Below, one piece after another: positions 1-9,619 of a stretch of DNA of 64,000 nucleotides. The DNA comes from Ectopseudomonas mendocina (GTDB lineage Bacteria; Pseudomonadota; Gammaproteobacteria; Pseudomonadales; Pseudomonadaceae), in contig NZ_JADTQG010000009.1 in the NCBI RefSeq assembly GCF_016008875.1, positions 165,172-229,171 of the forward strand. The letters are read 5' to 3'. The position numbers and the translations under genes are program-made. Numbering within the stretch: position 1 is the first letter of the stretch; each line of letters opens with the position of its first letter. The notes beneath the pieces were generated by a model that saw only the letters and a list, made by a program, of their open reading frames with translations, searched no databases and was not told the origin of the DNA.

Positions 1-522
1 GATGGTATGGACGACTTTGCGGCGGCGCTCCTGCACGATCAGGCGTTGATCGCCCTGCTGCTTGGCGCTGACGTAGCTGACGCCGAAGTCCAGCACGTTC
101 CAGACCATGGTCAGGTCGGCTACGCCGCGGTCGCGATCCTGCGAGGTGGACGGCTCCAGTGACTGGGTGCCGGTCTCGATGCTCTGGCTGCTGGACGCGC
201 TGACGTTATTGCGCCCGGCATAGCCGGCGGAGAGTGCCATGCGCGGCAGCATGTCGAAAGTGGCCAGGTCGACCTGACGCTGGGCCATGGCTTCTTCCAT
301 GACCTTCAGGCGGGCCTCGAGGTTGTACTTAACCGCGCGGGCCATGGCCTCGTGCAAGGTCAGCGGGCCGCTGAGCGGTTCCTGATCCTTGAACATGATT
401 GCCAGATCCTGCTGCGCACGTTGCTCGCTGACGCTGCGGTCGATGGGTTGGCTGGTGACTGCGCAGCCGCTGATGGCCAGGGTCAGCAGGCTGACCGCAA
501 ATAGTGTTTGGCTCTTTTTCAT
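1..522 (-). CDS. TolC-family outer-membrane lipoprotein, C-terminus beyond window
   Basis: The gene begins at the ATG at 522 and runs off the left edge, so 174 N-terminal residues are visible. A lipoprotein signal is clear: MKKS, a hydrophobic stretch and a lipobox ending ISGC with Cys20. After it come long amphipathic helices beginning around PLTLHEAMARAVKYNLEA, the pattern of the first hairpin of TolC/OprM-type channel proteins. Such proteins form the trimeric outer-membrane duct of type I and tripartite export systems. It starts 59 bases after the stop of the giant adhesin gene on the same strand, so the two are probably co-transcribed and it is the best candidate exit pore for the adaptors encoded at 12371-16562. 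The family call is firm; the substrate is inferred from context. Confidence 0.85.
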   Translation of the reverse strand, partial: MKKSQTLFAVSLLTLAISGCAVTSQPIDRSVSEQRAQQDLAIMFKDQEPLSGPLTLHEAMARAVKYNLEARLKVMEEAMAQRQVDLATFDMLPRMALSAGYAGRNNVSASSSQSIETGTQSLEPSTSQDRDRGVADLTMVWNVLDFGVSYVSAKQQGDQRLIVQERRRKVVHTI

Positions 523-581
523 CCTTGGGCCGCCCCCTTGTCACGGCACCAACTCACTCGTTCTCGTCGTTATGTATTGGC

Positions 582-3500
582 TTAGGCTGGCTGCTGTGCC
601 GCCGCGATTTGTTGTAGTGCAAGTGCCAGCTCCCGATGCTGGCGCTGTTCGTTCTCATGTAGTTCGTTCAATTGCTGGCCCAACGTGGGCGTGCCGAACA
701 TGCCACCGGCACCCCCCGCCTGTGGTGCCTTGTCGAAAGCCTCCAGATGCTCGTTCTCCTGCAGCACGTCCTTGGAGAAGATGCTGGAGAGGCTGCTACT
801 GCCGAACACTCCGCCATCGCCACCACCAAAGCCGAGGAAGCCGATGCCTGATCCATTGCCGCCGGAATCGCTCGAGCTGGCGAAGACCTGAGCGATATAG
901 CTGGGCGCCAGCGGATTCTGGTTGATGAAAATATTGCCCAGCGTTGGAATGCCGCTACCCAAAGTCGGTACTTCGAATAGTGGCGGTGGTAGTAGCGGCG
1001 AGATGGTCGGAGGAGGTGGCAGGCCGGGCAGCGTGGGCTGCAGCGGCACGCTCGGCATGTCGCTATTCTGGCTCGGCGGATTTACGCGAAACTCCGGATC
1101 GCCCTCGCTTTGCATCAGGCTGTAGGCCTGCCCGACAAAACTGCTCACCAGCAGATTGCCGGCGGTATCGGTAATGGCACTGCCGCTGGCGTTCAAGGCC
1201 AATGCGAGGGTGCCGCTGCCGGCCACGTTGTTGACAGTGACCTGGAAGGTCTGCCCGTCGATCTGTACCAGGCTACCTAAAGTGCCGCTGGCGCTGCCGC
1301 TACTGACCAGGCTGAAGTCTCCGAGATCCACGCCGATCACGTCCTCGTCGAAGATGACCGTGTAACGTACGCTATCTGCATTGGTGGGTGACGGATCGAT
1401 CGCGACGATGGCACTGGCGCCGGGCGCCGTGGTGTCGACGATCACGCCGCTGCTGTCTCCGACATTGTTCAATGCCAGGTTCATGGCGTTACCGCTGCTG
1501 TCACGCAACGTTGCGCCATTGCTCTGCAGGCTGTTCACCGAAATGCCGTCGGCGTCGTTGTCGCCGGGCTTGATGCTGTACTGGAACACCAGGGTTCCCG
1601 TTCCGGAGCCAGCCACGTAGTCGGCGAATACAGTGTTGCCACCCATGTCGATGGCTAGGCGCGGGCTGCCTTCGACGATGACGTTCTCGCTGACGTTGAC
1701 GACGAAAGTCAGCGTGTCGCCAGCATTGTATGGAACGCCCACCGGTACGCTGACGCTGTTGACGGTTGGAGCCACCGTATCGATCGCGTAGTTGTTGGAA
1801 CTGGTGGTTCCAGTGCCGGTGTTGCCGGCTGCATCGGTGTATCCGCTGTTATCCAGGCTGATCAGGTTGGTGCTGTCGGTAACGTTGGCGCTCGGGGTCA
1901 GGGTCGCCGTCCAGGTGATGCCGCCATCACTGGAGCTGAGCCCGCTCAGGTTGCCGTTGGCCACGTTGAAGTCAGCTGTGCTCAGCCCATTCACCGCTTC
2001 GCTGAAGGTGATGGTGACGGTGGTGCTCTGGCCAGCCCTCAAGGTTGTGTCGGCGACCACGATGCTCGCTGTCGGCCGCTGGGTGTCGACGGCGTAGTTG
2101 TTGGAGTCGGTGGTGCCAACACCAGCGTTGCCGGCCGCGTCCTGCACGCCGGAGTTGTTCAGGGTGACTAGGTTGCTGGCATCGGTAACGTTGGCGTCAG
2201 GCGTCAGAGTAGCGGTGTAGGTTATGTTGTCCGAAGTCGTCAGGTTGCCGAGGCTGCCGTTGGATACCTGGAAGTCAGCGGTGGTCAGGCCGGTGACCGC
2301 TTCGCTGAACGTGATGGTTACGGTGGTGCTCTGCCCGGCTTTCACTAAGGTATCGGCCACCACGATAGTCGCCGTGGGGCGTTGAGTATCGATTGCATAA
2401 CCATTGGAGTTGACCGGGCCGCTGCCGTTATTGCCAGCCGAATCGATATAGCCGGTGTTGTTCAATGTGATTCGGTTGGCAGCCGTCGCAAGGTTGGCAT
2501 CTGGTGTCAGCGTGGCTGTCCAGGTGACGCCGCCGTCGTTGGAGCTCAGCTCACTGAGAGAGCCGCCTGCGACGGTGAAGTCGGCAATGGTCAGCCCACT
2601 CACGGACTCACTGAAGGTGATGGTTACCGTCGTGGTTTCGCCGATGGACAGTGCGCTATCGCTTACCACCATGGTTGCGGTCGGGCGCTGAGTATCGATG
2701 GCGTAATTGTTGGAGTCGGTCGTCCCGACACCAGGGTTGCCGGTTGCATCGGTGTAACCGGTGTTATCCAGGGTAATCAGATTGCTGCTGTCGGTAACAT
2801 TGGCACCTGGCGTTAGGGTCGCCGTCCAGGTGATGCCGCCGTCGTTGCTGCTCAGGTTGTCGAGGCTGCCGTTGGCCACGTTGAAGTCAGCTGTGCTCAG
2901 CCCATTCACCGCTTCGCTGAAGGTGATGGTGACGGTGGTGCTCTGGCCAGCCCTCAAGGCTGTGTCGGCGACCACGATGGTGGCTGTCGGCCGCTGCGTG
3001 TCGATGGCGTAGTTGTTGGATTCGGTGCTGCCAATGCCTGCGTTGCCAGCGAAGTCCTGCACGCCGGAGTTGTTCAGGGTAATCCGATTGCTGCTATCGA
3101 CGACGTTGGCGCCCGGTGTCAGGGTCGCCGTCCAGGTGATGCCGCCATCGTTAGAGCTGAGGCCGCTCAGGGAGCCGTTTTCAACTGTAAGGTCATCGAT
3201 GGCAAAGCCGCTGACCGCTTCGCTGAATGTAATGGTCACCGTGGTGCTCTGGCCGGCTCTCAGTGCGGTATCGGCGACCACGATGGTCGCTGTCGGGCGC
3301 AGGGTGTCGATGGCAAAGTTGCCCGAATTGGTGATGCCGGTGCCGATGTTACCAGCCGAATCCATTACCCCTGCGTTATTGAGCGAGATGATGTTGCTGG
3401 GGTCGGTGATGTTGGTGCTCGGAGTGAAGGTTGCTGTCCAGGTCAGGCCACCATCATTGCTGCTGAGCCCGCTAAGGCTGCCATTGGGCGTAGTGAAGTC

Positions 3501-6500
3501 CGCAAGATCCAGACCTTGCACCGCCTCGTTGAACACGATGGTGAGGGTGGTGGTCTCGCCGATACGCAGGGAGGTGTCGCTGAGAATGATGTTGACCGCG
3601 GCCGGGCGTACTCCATCCACCACCAGTGCTTTGTTGGCGCCCAGAGAGCCGGCAGCGCCCAGGCTCGGCAGGGTGAGCACGGCATCGTTGGCCGAGAGGC
3701 CACGGATGCTTGACCCATTGAGACTCAGCGCGGCTGTGGATTGGTAATCCAGATCAGCGCTCAAATCACCGGCCTGCACCGTGTAGATAAAGGTCAGGGT
3801 GTTGCTGCCAGAGCCGGAAAAATAGGTCGCGTTACGATCAACAGCACCTGTCTCCAGCAACAATGCGGGAATACCGCCGCTGGTATCGACTGTCACCACC
3901 TGATCGAAGGTTGTAGTGATGGTAATGGTATCGCCGATCTTGTAAGTGCCATTTGCCGTGGAACTACTGACATCGGTTATACGCGGGCTGAGGCTGTTGA
4001 CGTTGATAGCGAGTATGTCGGTATCGGTCTGCGCGCTGCCGCTGCCGCTGCCGCTGTTGCCTTGGTCGTTGGTATGGATTTGCAGGCTGGCTGGGCCGTT
4101 GTAGCCGCTGGTGGGAGAGAACACCATGCCGTTCAAGGCGCTGTTGATATCGCTGATACTGCCGGTGAAGGTCATGGTTCCGTCACCGTTACCAGAGCCC
4201 ACCAAGAAGCTGAGCCCGGTAGTACTGCCGAGCGCCAGTAGACCATTACTGGCGGTCAGTGTCACTCGAACGTTATTGGAGCCTGCATCCACATCACTGA
4301 TGCTGATCAGGTTGCCGTTGGCGCTGCTGAATACCAGGGCGCCATCCTGATCGACGCTCTGCGTCGTGGGTAGCGAGTTGACCGGAGCGTCGTTCACGGC
4401 GGTGACCACGAGCGTTACGCTGGTGGTATCGGTCTGCGCGCCACCGCTACCGGTGTTGCCGCCATCGTTGATTGTGACGGTCAGGGGAACGTTGGCAGTG
4501 GCGTCCTGGGCGGTCTTGAAGGTCAGGCCGTTGGCGGCAATGAAGAAGTTGATATCGGACAGGCTGCCGGTCAGGGTCAGCAGGCCGGTACCGGAACCAC
4601 CGACGGTAACGCCCATACCAGTGGTGGCGCTCAGGGTGCCGCTCGGCACCGAGAAGGTCGCGGTGACGCTGTTGATGCCGGCATCGATGTCGGTGAAGCT
4701 GATGCCGCTGATCACGCTGGACACGTCTTCGATCACGGTGATGGACGGCGGCACGGTGGCCACCGGCGCATCGTTCACCGCTAGGACCTGCAGGGTCATG
4801 GTGGTGGTGGCGTCGGACACGCTGGTGGTGTTGACGTTGATGGTCAGGGTCACGTCACCGCTGGCATTGGCCGCCGGGGTGTAGACCAGGCGGTTATTGG
4901 CGATGAACTGGTTGATGTTGGCCAGGCTACCGCTCAGGGTCAGCGCCGTCGCTGTGCCGCCCACGGTCACGCCGCCAGCGCCGGTGGCGCTGAGGGTACC
5001 AGTGCCGACCGAGAAGGTCACGACGCCCAGGGTCGAGTCGACGTCGCTGAAGGTGATCGAGCCGAGCGCGGTTGGGATGTCCTCGTTGATCGACTGCGAG
5101 ACCGGGGCGCTGATGGTCGGCGAGTCGTTGACCGCGACGATGGTGATGTCTCGGGTGACCGCAATGGAGGACAGACCGCCACCATCGGTGACCTGGAACT
5201 GCACGGTACGGCCGGTGGTGTTCGGGATGTCCGAGGAGTTGCCGTAGGTCACCGCGCGCATTGCGGCCTGGAACTCCGCGGCGGTCGCCGTGTTGTCGGC
5301 GGACGTCAGGGTCAGGATGCCGGTGCCGGCGTTCCAGGTGCCGACGATATTGCCCATGCTCAGGCCGTCGTTGACGAAGGCCAGGCTGTCCTGGGCGCTG
5401 TAGTAGGTCAGCAGGCGCACGGTGGCGTTGAGCGGGTTCGGGCCGTCCGGGTCGGACACGGTCACCCCGGAGTCCACCGCTATGCGGTCGGACGGGGCGT
5501 TGTTGGCCTCGGTCCAGATAGCCGCAGTACCGGTCAACGTCACCACCGGGCGATCGTTGATGGCGCTCACCACCACGGTGGCGGTGTCGACCTGGCTGGA
5601 ATAGGCCGAGGTACCGCCGGAGGTGGTGGTATTGGTCTTGGTGCCCTGCAGGCCGAGGGTGGCATTGGTCTGGTCCCAGGCCTTGTAGGTGATGGTCGCG
5701 GTTTCACCGTGGATGCCATCCGGCACGAAGCGCACCATGTTCTGCGCGGTCAGGATCAGCGCGGACGTGACGGAAACGCTACCGATGTCGCTCCAGGTGC
5801 CGCCGGCGTTGGTGCTGTACTGCCATTTGCCGTAGGTCGCGTTCAGGCCGGTGATCGCCATGCCCTTCAGCGCGCCGGTGTCGACGTCGGTCACACCGCC
5901 CAGCAGGTCGCTGACCAGCGCACCGCCGTTGTTGATCGAGGTGTCGGTGAGCGCGCCCAGGGTCGGCGCTACGCCGATCATGACCGGTGCATCGTTGACC
6001 GAGGTGACTATCTGGTTGACCGCCCCGGTACCGACCGAGAACGCCGTAGTGCCGCCGTTGCTGGTGGTATCGGCCAGGCTACGGATGCCGTTGACGGAGG
6101 CGGTACCGGTGGTCTGGTCCCAGCCACGGAAGGTCAGGGTCGCGGTCTCGCCGTTGGCGGCGTCCGGGACGTAGCGAACATAGCTGGTGGCGGCGATCAA
6201 CAGCGAGCTGGTGCCCGAAACGGCACCGAAGTCGGTCCAGGTGCTGTTGTCGGTGGAGTACTGCCAGGTGCCGTTGCCGGTCTTGCCGATGATGGCGACA
6301 CCGCGCAGCGCGCCGACATCGGCATCGATCATGGTGTGGTTGGCCAGTATCGCCGTTACCTGTACACCAGTGGCCGCGGTGTCTTCGTTGATGGTCGCGA
6401 AGTTGTATGGCCCGCCGGAGAGAACTGGCGCGTCGTTGACGGCGATCACGGATACCGAAGTAGTGATCGAGGTTGCGGTCGTGTCGACGCCGCCGTTGGC

Positions 6501-8825
6501 CGTGCCGCCGCTGTCGGTGATGCTGGTCAGGGTAATGACACGTGTGGTTGTGCTGGGGCTGTCGCTGCTGTTGCGGTAGCTCATGCCATCGACCACGGTT
6601 TGCGTTGCCGCCGCGCTGAGGCCAGCAGCACTGCTCAGGGTGATGGTTGCCGTACCGCTGAAGACGCTGACCGAGTAGCTGATGCCATTGCTTATCGTCG
6701 TGCCGCTGTTGCCGTTGAGCAAGGTGATGCTGGTGCCATCGACGAGCAGGAGCTCATTGCTGCCATCGGCCAGGTTGGTGACGCTCAGGGTCATGCCGGT
6801 GATGGTCTGGCCGCTTTCGATGGTGTTAACGCTGACGCCATTGAACAGATCGACCGCACTGCCATTTTCAGTGTAGGTGGGATTGTTGCCAGTGGCGGTG
6901 ATGGTGGGGGCGTCGTTGACGCCAATCACGTTCACGGTGACCGCCGCCGCTGTGCTGGTGCCGCCATCGCCGTCGTTGACAGTGATGCTGACGGTGCGTG
7001 CAGCGGTGCTCGGGGCGGCGTCATTGCCGTTGGCGTAGGTCAGGTTGTGGATCAAGGCCTGGACGGCAGCGGCGTTGGCACTGGCGTTGAGGGTGACGAC
7101 CAGGCTGGCGCCGGCCGTGCCGCTGGAGGTGATGGTGCCGATGGCGGTGCCGCCGTAGCTTACGGTGTTGCCCGATACGCTGATCTGGCCTGCCCCTGTG
7201 CCCTCATTGCGGATCGCCAGTACATCCTCGCCAGCGGTGCCATTTGCGGTAATCGCTACAGTTACGTTGCCGCCGTCGAAGTTGGCAGAGTCGGCATCGG
7301 TGACGGTGGCGTTGCTGCCCACGTCGAGCCATACGGCACTGCCACCCTCGGTGAAGGTCGTGGAATCGCCGTTGAGGTTGCCGATGACCGGGGCGCTATT
7401 GGGGGGCGCGATATTGATCTCGCTGCCATTGCTGGTGCCGACGCTGGTGGTGATGCTCCCGGTATTGTCACCGCTCCAGTTGGCCAGGTTGGTTATCCGC
7501 GCCAGCCAGGTGGCCCGGTCGGCCACCGAAGTCGGACCGATATATTGCACGTTGTCCTGCTGATTGGCGCCACTGGGCAGGCCGATGGCGTTGACGCCGT
7601 TGCTCAGCGCATTCTGGCTGCCGGTACCACCGGGCAATGTCGAATCTCGAAGCGTTATGAAACTGGCAGAGGTATTCCAGTTATTGGCATCGGTGTTGGT
7701 GCCGGAGCTGTTGTTGAAACCGAAAATGAAATAGGGGTTGGCATCCGAGTCCTGGTAGATGAAAACCCCATCACCCGCGATGTTCATTGGGTCGGTGGTC
7801 GAATAACCGCTGACCAGAATATTGGCGCTCAGGTCGGTGTTCGTGGTCACGTTCGTCAGGGTCGTCGGCTGGGAATCCCCCGTGCCGCCCAGAAACAGGT
7901 TGAGAATCGTGCCTGCATCGATGGTGCTGCCGGTCGTCCAGGTGATCAGGCCGTCGCCAGTCGTACTGCCAGTGAATGCGTTGCCGGCGGCGTTCCACCC
8001 CCAGTCAGTGATTTTGATGATGGTGCCGGCGGGAATGTCGACCAGCGTGGCGAAGGTGATGGTGTCGGAAACGGCGCTCCAGCCAAGGACGACGATGTCT
8101 CCTGCATTGAGCGTGTTCAGCACATGGTTGTAGCTGGCATCGGCAAACAGCGTGGCGGCCTCGATGGTGCCCGTACTGGACTCCAGTACCCAGTTGCCCC
8201 CTTTGCTGGTATCGCCGGTCCAGTCACTGGAGGCGGCGATGTCGGCACCCGTGAAGTTGGCGAGCTGTGTGACGAAGGCGGCACCTTGTTCGCCCTTGCT
8301 AGTGTCGCACCCATAGATCAGGAAGTCGCCGCTTTCCGTCAGGCTGCTGCCGATGGCGGCAAGCTGGCTCTGCGCATTGGCGATGTTGTCCAGACCGAGA
8401 CGTGTTGATCCGACCTGGAGACTGGCTTCGCCGCCGTGGGAGATGAAATGGATGGCATCAATGCCGGAACGCCCGTTCAGGTATTCGGCCATTTGCGTCA
8501 GACCGTCCCGATCCGCGTCCAGGATCACGACTTCCGTTCCAGCGACCAGGCTATCGAGCAGTTGCTGCTTGTCCTTGACACTGGCGTCGATGAATAACAC
8601 CTCCTGCCGTTGATCCGAGGTGGCAGAGGTGGGGGTGGCAGCCGGGTTGTCGGAACTGCTGTCGGCGTCAGGTGTAGCTGATGCCTCCGCAGTCGCGGCT
8701 TCGGCAACGGTAGCTGCAACTGCGCCGTCGAACATCATGCGCGGTTCGAGGGAGATGGCCAGCGGTGCCCTGATCATGGTCGACTCGGGGTTGAGCGCCG
8801 GTTTGGCGTTTTTGTTCCAGAACAT
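582..8825 (-). CDS. Giant DUF4347 / cadherin-like / Ig-like repeat surface protein (2747 aa)
   Basis: A 2747-residue predicted adhesin. It lacks a Sec signal and opens with a short polar stretch and LEPRMMFDGA (residues 26-35), the LEPR motif found at the start of large secreted repeat proteins. DUF4347 covers about residues 75-235, with HFISHG (His130) and LIYGCD (Cys173). An unassigned beta-rich region follows to about 475. Cadherin-like repeats marked by recurring VNDAP junctions run to about 1610. About six Ig-like repeats of roughly 102 residues starting RPTAT-type follow at about 1735-2350, then two diverged ones to about 2570. The tail is a Pro-rich linker, a Gly/Ser-rich segment and a charged helix. 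I see no GGxGxD RTX nonapeptides. The genes for collar protein and TolC flank it on the same strand. Adhesion is inferred from architecture. Confidence 0.85.
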   Translation of the reverse strand: MFWNKNAKPALNPESTMIRAPLAISLEPRMMFDGAVAATVAEAATAEASATPDADSSSDNPAATPTSATSDQRQEVLFIDASVKDKQQLLDSLVAGTEVVILDADRDGLTQMAEYLNGRSGIDAIHFISHGGEASLQVGSTRLGLDNIANAQSQLAAIGSSLTESGDFLIYGCDTSKGEQGAAFVTQLANFTGADIAASSDWTGDTSKGGNWVLESSTGTIEAATLFADASYNHVLNTLNAGDIVVLGWSAVSDTITFATLVDIPAGTIIKITDWGWNAAGNAFTGSTTGDGLITWTTGSTIDAGTILNLFLGGTGDSQPTTLTNVTTNTDLSANILVSGYSTTDPMNIAGDGVFIYQDSDANPYFIFGFNNSSGTNTDANNWNTSASFITLRDSTLPGGTGSQNALSNGVNAIGLPSGANQQDNVQYIGPTSVADRATWLARITNLANWSGDNTGSITTSVGTSNGSEINIAPPNSAPVIGNLNGDSTTFTEGGSAVWLDVGSNATVTDADSANFDGGNVTVAITANGTAGEDVLAIRNEGTGAGQISVSGNTVSYGGTAIGTITSSGTAGASLVVTLNASANAAAVQALIHNLTYANGNDAAPSTAARTVSITVNDGDGGTSTAAAVTVNVIGVNDAPTITATGNNPTYTENGSAVDLFNGVSVNTIESGQTITGMTLSVTNLADGSNELLLVDGTSITLLNGNSGTTISNGISYSVSVFSGTATITLSSAAGLSAAATQTVVDGMSYRNSSDSPSTTTRVITLTSITDSGGTANGGVDTTATSITTSVSVIAVNDAPVLSGGPYNFATINEDTAATGVQVTAILANHTMIDADVGALRGVAIIGKTGNGTWQYSTDNSTWTDFGAVSGTSSLLIAATSYVRYVPDAANGETATLTFRGWDQTTGTASVNGIRSLADTTSNGGTTAFSVGTGAVNQIVTSVNDAPVMIGVAPTLGALTDTSINNGGALVSDLLGGVTDVDTGALKGMAITGLNATYGKWQYSTNAGGTWSDIGSVSVTSALILTAQNMVRFVPDGIHGETATITYKAWDQTNATLGLQGTKTNTTTSGGTSAYSSQVDTATVVVSAINDRPVVTLTGTAAIWTEANNAPSDRIAVDSGVTVSDPDGPNPLNATVRLLTYYSAQDSLAFVNDGLSMGNIVGTWNAGTGILTLTSADNTATAAEFQAAMRAVTYGNSSDIPNTTGRTVQFQVTDGGGLSSIAVTRDITIVAVNDSPTISAPVSQSINEDIPTALGSITFSDVDSTLGVVTFSVGTGTLSATGAGGVTVGGTATALTLSGSLANINQFIANNRLVYTPAANASGDVTLTINVNTTSVSDATTTMTLQVLAVNDAPVATVPPSITVIEDVSSVISGISFTDIDAGINSVTATFSVPSGTLSATTGMGVTVGGSGTGLLTLTGSLSDINFFIAANGLTFKTAQDATANVPLTVTINDGGNTGSGGAQTDTTSVTLVVTAVNDAPVNSLPTTQSVDQDGALVFSSANGNLISISDVDAGSNNVRVTLTASNGLLALGSTTGLSFLVGSGNGDGTMTFTGSISDINSALNGMVFSPTSGYNGPASLQIHTNDQGNSGSGSGSAQTDTDILAINVNSLSPRITDVSSSTANGTYKIGDTITITTTFDQVVTVDTSGGIPALLLETGAVDRNATYFSGSGSNTLTFIYTVQAGDLSADLDYQSTAALSLNGSSIRGLSANDAVLTLPSLGAAGSLGANKALVVDGVRPAAVNIILSDTSLRIGETTTLTIVFNEAVQGLDLADFTTPNGSLSGLSSNDGGLTWTATFTPSTNITDPSNIISLNNAGVMDSAGNIGTGITNSGNFAIDTLRPTATIVVADTALRAGQSTTVTITFSEAVSGFAIDDLTVENGSLSGLSSNDGGITWTATLTPGANVVDSSNRITLNNSGVQDFAGNAGIGSTESNNYAIDTQRPTATIVVADTALRAGQSTTVTITFSEAVNGLSTADFNVANGSLDNLSSNDGGITWTATLTPGANVTDSSNLITLDNTGYTDATGNPGVGTTDSNNYAIDTQRPTATMVVSDSALSIGETTTVTITFSESVSGLTIADFTVAGGSLSELSSNDGGVTWTATLTPDANLATAANRITLNNTGYIDSAGNNGSGPVNSNGYAIDTQRPTATIVVADTLVKAGQSTTVTITFSEAVTGLTTADFQVSNGSLGNLTTSDNITYTATLTPDANVTDASNLVTLNNSGVQDAAGNAGVGTTDSNNYAVDTQRPTASIVVADTTLRAGQSTTVTITFSEAVNGLSTADFNVANGNLSGLSSSDGGITWTATLTPSANVTDSTNLISLDNSGYTDAAGNTGTGTTSSNNYAIDTVAPTVNSVSVPVGVPYNAGDTLTFVVNVSENVIVEGSPRLAIDMGGNTVFADYVAGSGTGTLVFQYSIKPGDNDADGISVNSLQSNGATLRDSSGNAMNLALNNVGDSSGVIVDTTAPGASAIVAIDPSPTNADSVRYTVIFDEDVIGVDLGDFSLVSSGSASGTLGSLVQIDGQTFQVTVNNVAGSGTLALALNASGSAITDTAGNLLVSSFVGQAYSLMQSEGDPEFRVNPPSQNSDMPSVPLQPTLPGLPPPPTISPLLPPPLFEVPTLGSGIPTLGNIFINQNPLAPSYIAQVFASSSDSGGNGSGIGFLGFGGGDGGVFGSSSLSSIFSKDVLQENEHLEAFDKAPQAGGAGGMFGTPTLGQQLNELHENEQRQHRELALALQQIAAAQQPA
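1775..3606 (-). repeat. Tandem ~306-bp repeats coding Ig-like domains in the giant adhesin
   Basis: Six in-frame units of about 306 bp each code an Ig-like domain with the core TTVTITFSEAV. Unit starts lie near 3606, 3300, 2998, 2690, 2385 and 2072 reading leftwards. Some copies are almost identical at nucleotide level: the stretch from about 1965 to 2080 matches about 2876 to 3000 with only a few differences. The similarity at DNA level suggests recent duplication or gene conversion, so copy number may vary between strains and short-read assemblies may collapse the region. Confidence 0.85.
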
Positions 8826-8981
8826 GGCACTGCTTCCTATGATCGTATGCGGCCACTTGGTAGGTGGACACTAGGCTGATGCTGGCTCAAGACCAACGGC
8901 AATCAAACCGAAGCCTGTTCTGCCGTCCGTCGGCGCGAGCAGCATCGATACCTAGTGCGCTGCTCTTGCCTCTTTGCGAAC

Positions 8982-9557
8982 TCAGTTGCGGCTCGGGAAG
9001 ACACCTTCCAGGGCGATGATGAAATTGGTGCCGAGGTAAGGGTTACGAGTGCCCAGAGGAATACCTCCGCTGGAGTGGACGGCACTGGCATTCAAGTTGG
9101 CATTGAAAGGCGCTAGCGTGGTATCGGGCGCGCTGCCATAGAGACTGACCTCCGCTCCTGCGGCGCTGTCCAGAGGCTTCGCCAGGACTGAGCTCGTACC
9201 GGGAACCTGACTGCTACCGTCGGCAGTGGATGCTGGGATAGCCACTGATACCGTGCCCGTCACAGGCAATGAGAATGGGGGGAGGTTGGTGTTCAGCAGC
9301 GTCACGCTCTCGGTGCCCGCCACTTCACCCTGGACAATCATGCTCAGACCAGGGCCTTGTCCCATGCCCACCGGACCGCGCCCGCGGTAGTCGGGCAGAC
9401 CGAACGTGCTCTGGCCATTGCCGCCGTATAGAGTGCCGAGCAATGAAAAAAGCGCGCTATTCTGCGCGATGCTCATCAACTGGCCCTGGCACATCGCGTA
9501 GCCACGCGGTGCGAAGTTGAAGCCGACCATTTTGATTTCGCCGAGGAACGGTTCCAT
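8982..9557 (-). CDS. Phage-tail-collar-domain protein (microcystin-dependent-protein type)
   Basis: 191 residues from the ATG at 9557. The reading frame is open further upstream, but the typical family start MEPFLGEIKMVGFNFAPRGY sets the start. The N-terminal half is a tail-collar domain: CQGQLMSIAQNSALFSLLGT, then YGGNGQSTFGLPDYRGRGP. The C-terminal part is Ser/Thr/Ala-rich and ends with NPYLGTNFIIALEGVFPSRN, as in the Mdp family of bacterial collar-like proteins. Collar domains come from phage tail fibres but occur widely in non-phage bacterial loci, usually with DUF6916 and GNAT genes, which are the next two genes here. The function in this locus is unknown; a surface or extracellular trimeric fibre tip is possible. 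Confidence 0.85.
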   Translation of the reverse strand: MEPFLGEIKMVGFNFAPRGYAMCQGQLMSIAQNSALFSLLGTLYGGNGQSTFGLPDYRGRGPVGMGQGPGLSMIVQGEVAGTESVTLLNTNLPPFSLPVTGTVSVAIPASTADGSSQVPGTSSVLAKPLDSAAGAEVSLYGSAPDTTLAPFNANLNASAVHSSGGIPLGTRNPYLGTNFIIALEGVFPSRN

Positions 9558-9619
9558 GTTGTTGCTCCCTGCTGTCGTGGTGCCGGCGTTACCGGCAAGT
9601 TGGCTGTAGAAGGTCGAAG

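Noticed and set aside
5709..8408. A 899-codon open frame on the plus strand
   Set aside because: It lies opposite the giant adhesin gene and exists because the repetitive GC-rich coding strand lacks stops in that frame. It has Gly/Arg/Val/Ala-rich composition and no family pattern.
8982..9557. Collar domain as evidence of a prophage
   Set aside because: No capsid, terminase, integrase, lysis or attachment sites are near; this collar type is common in non-phage loci.
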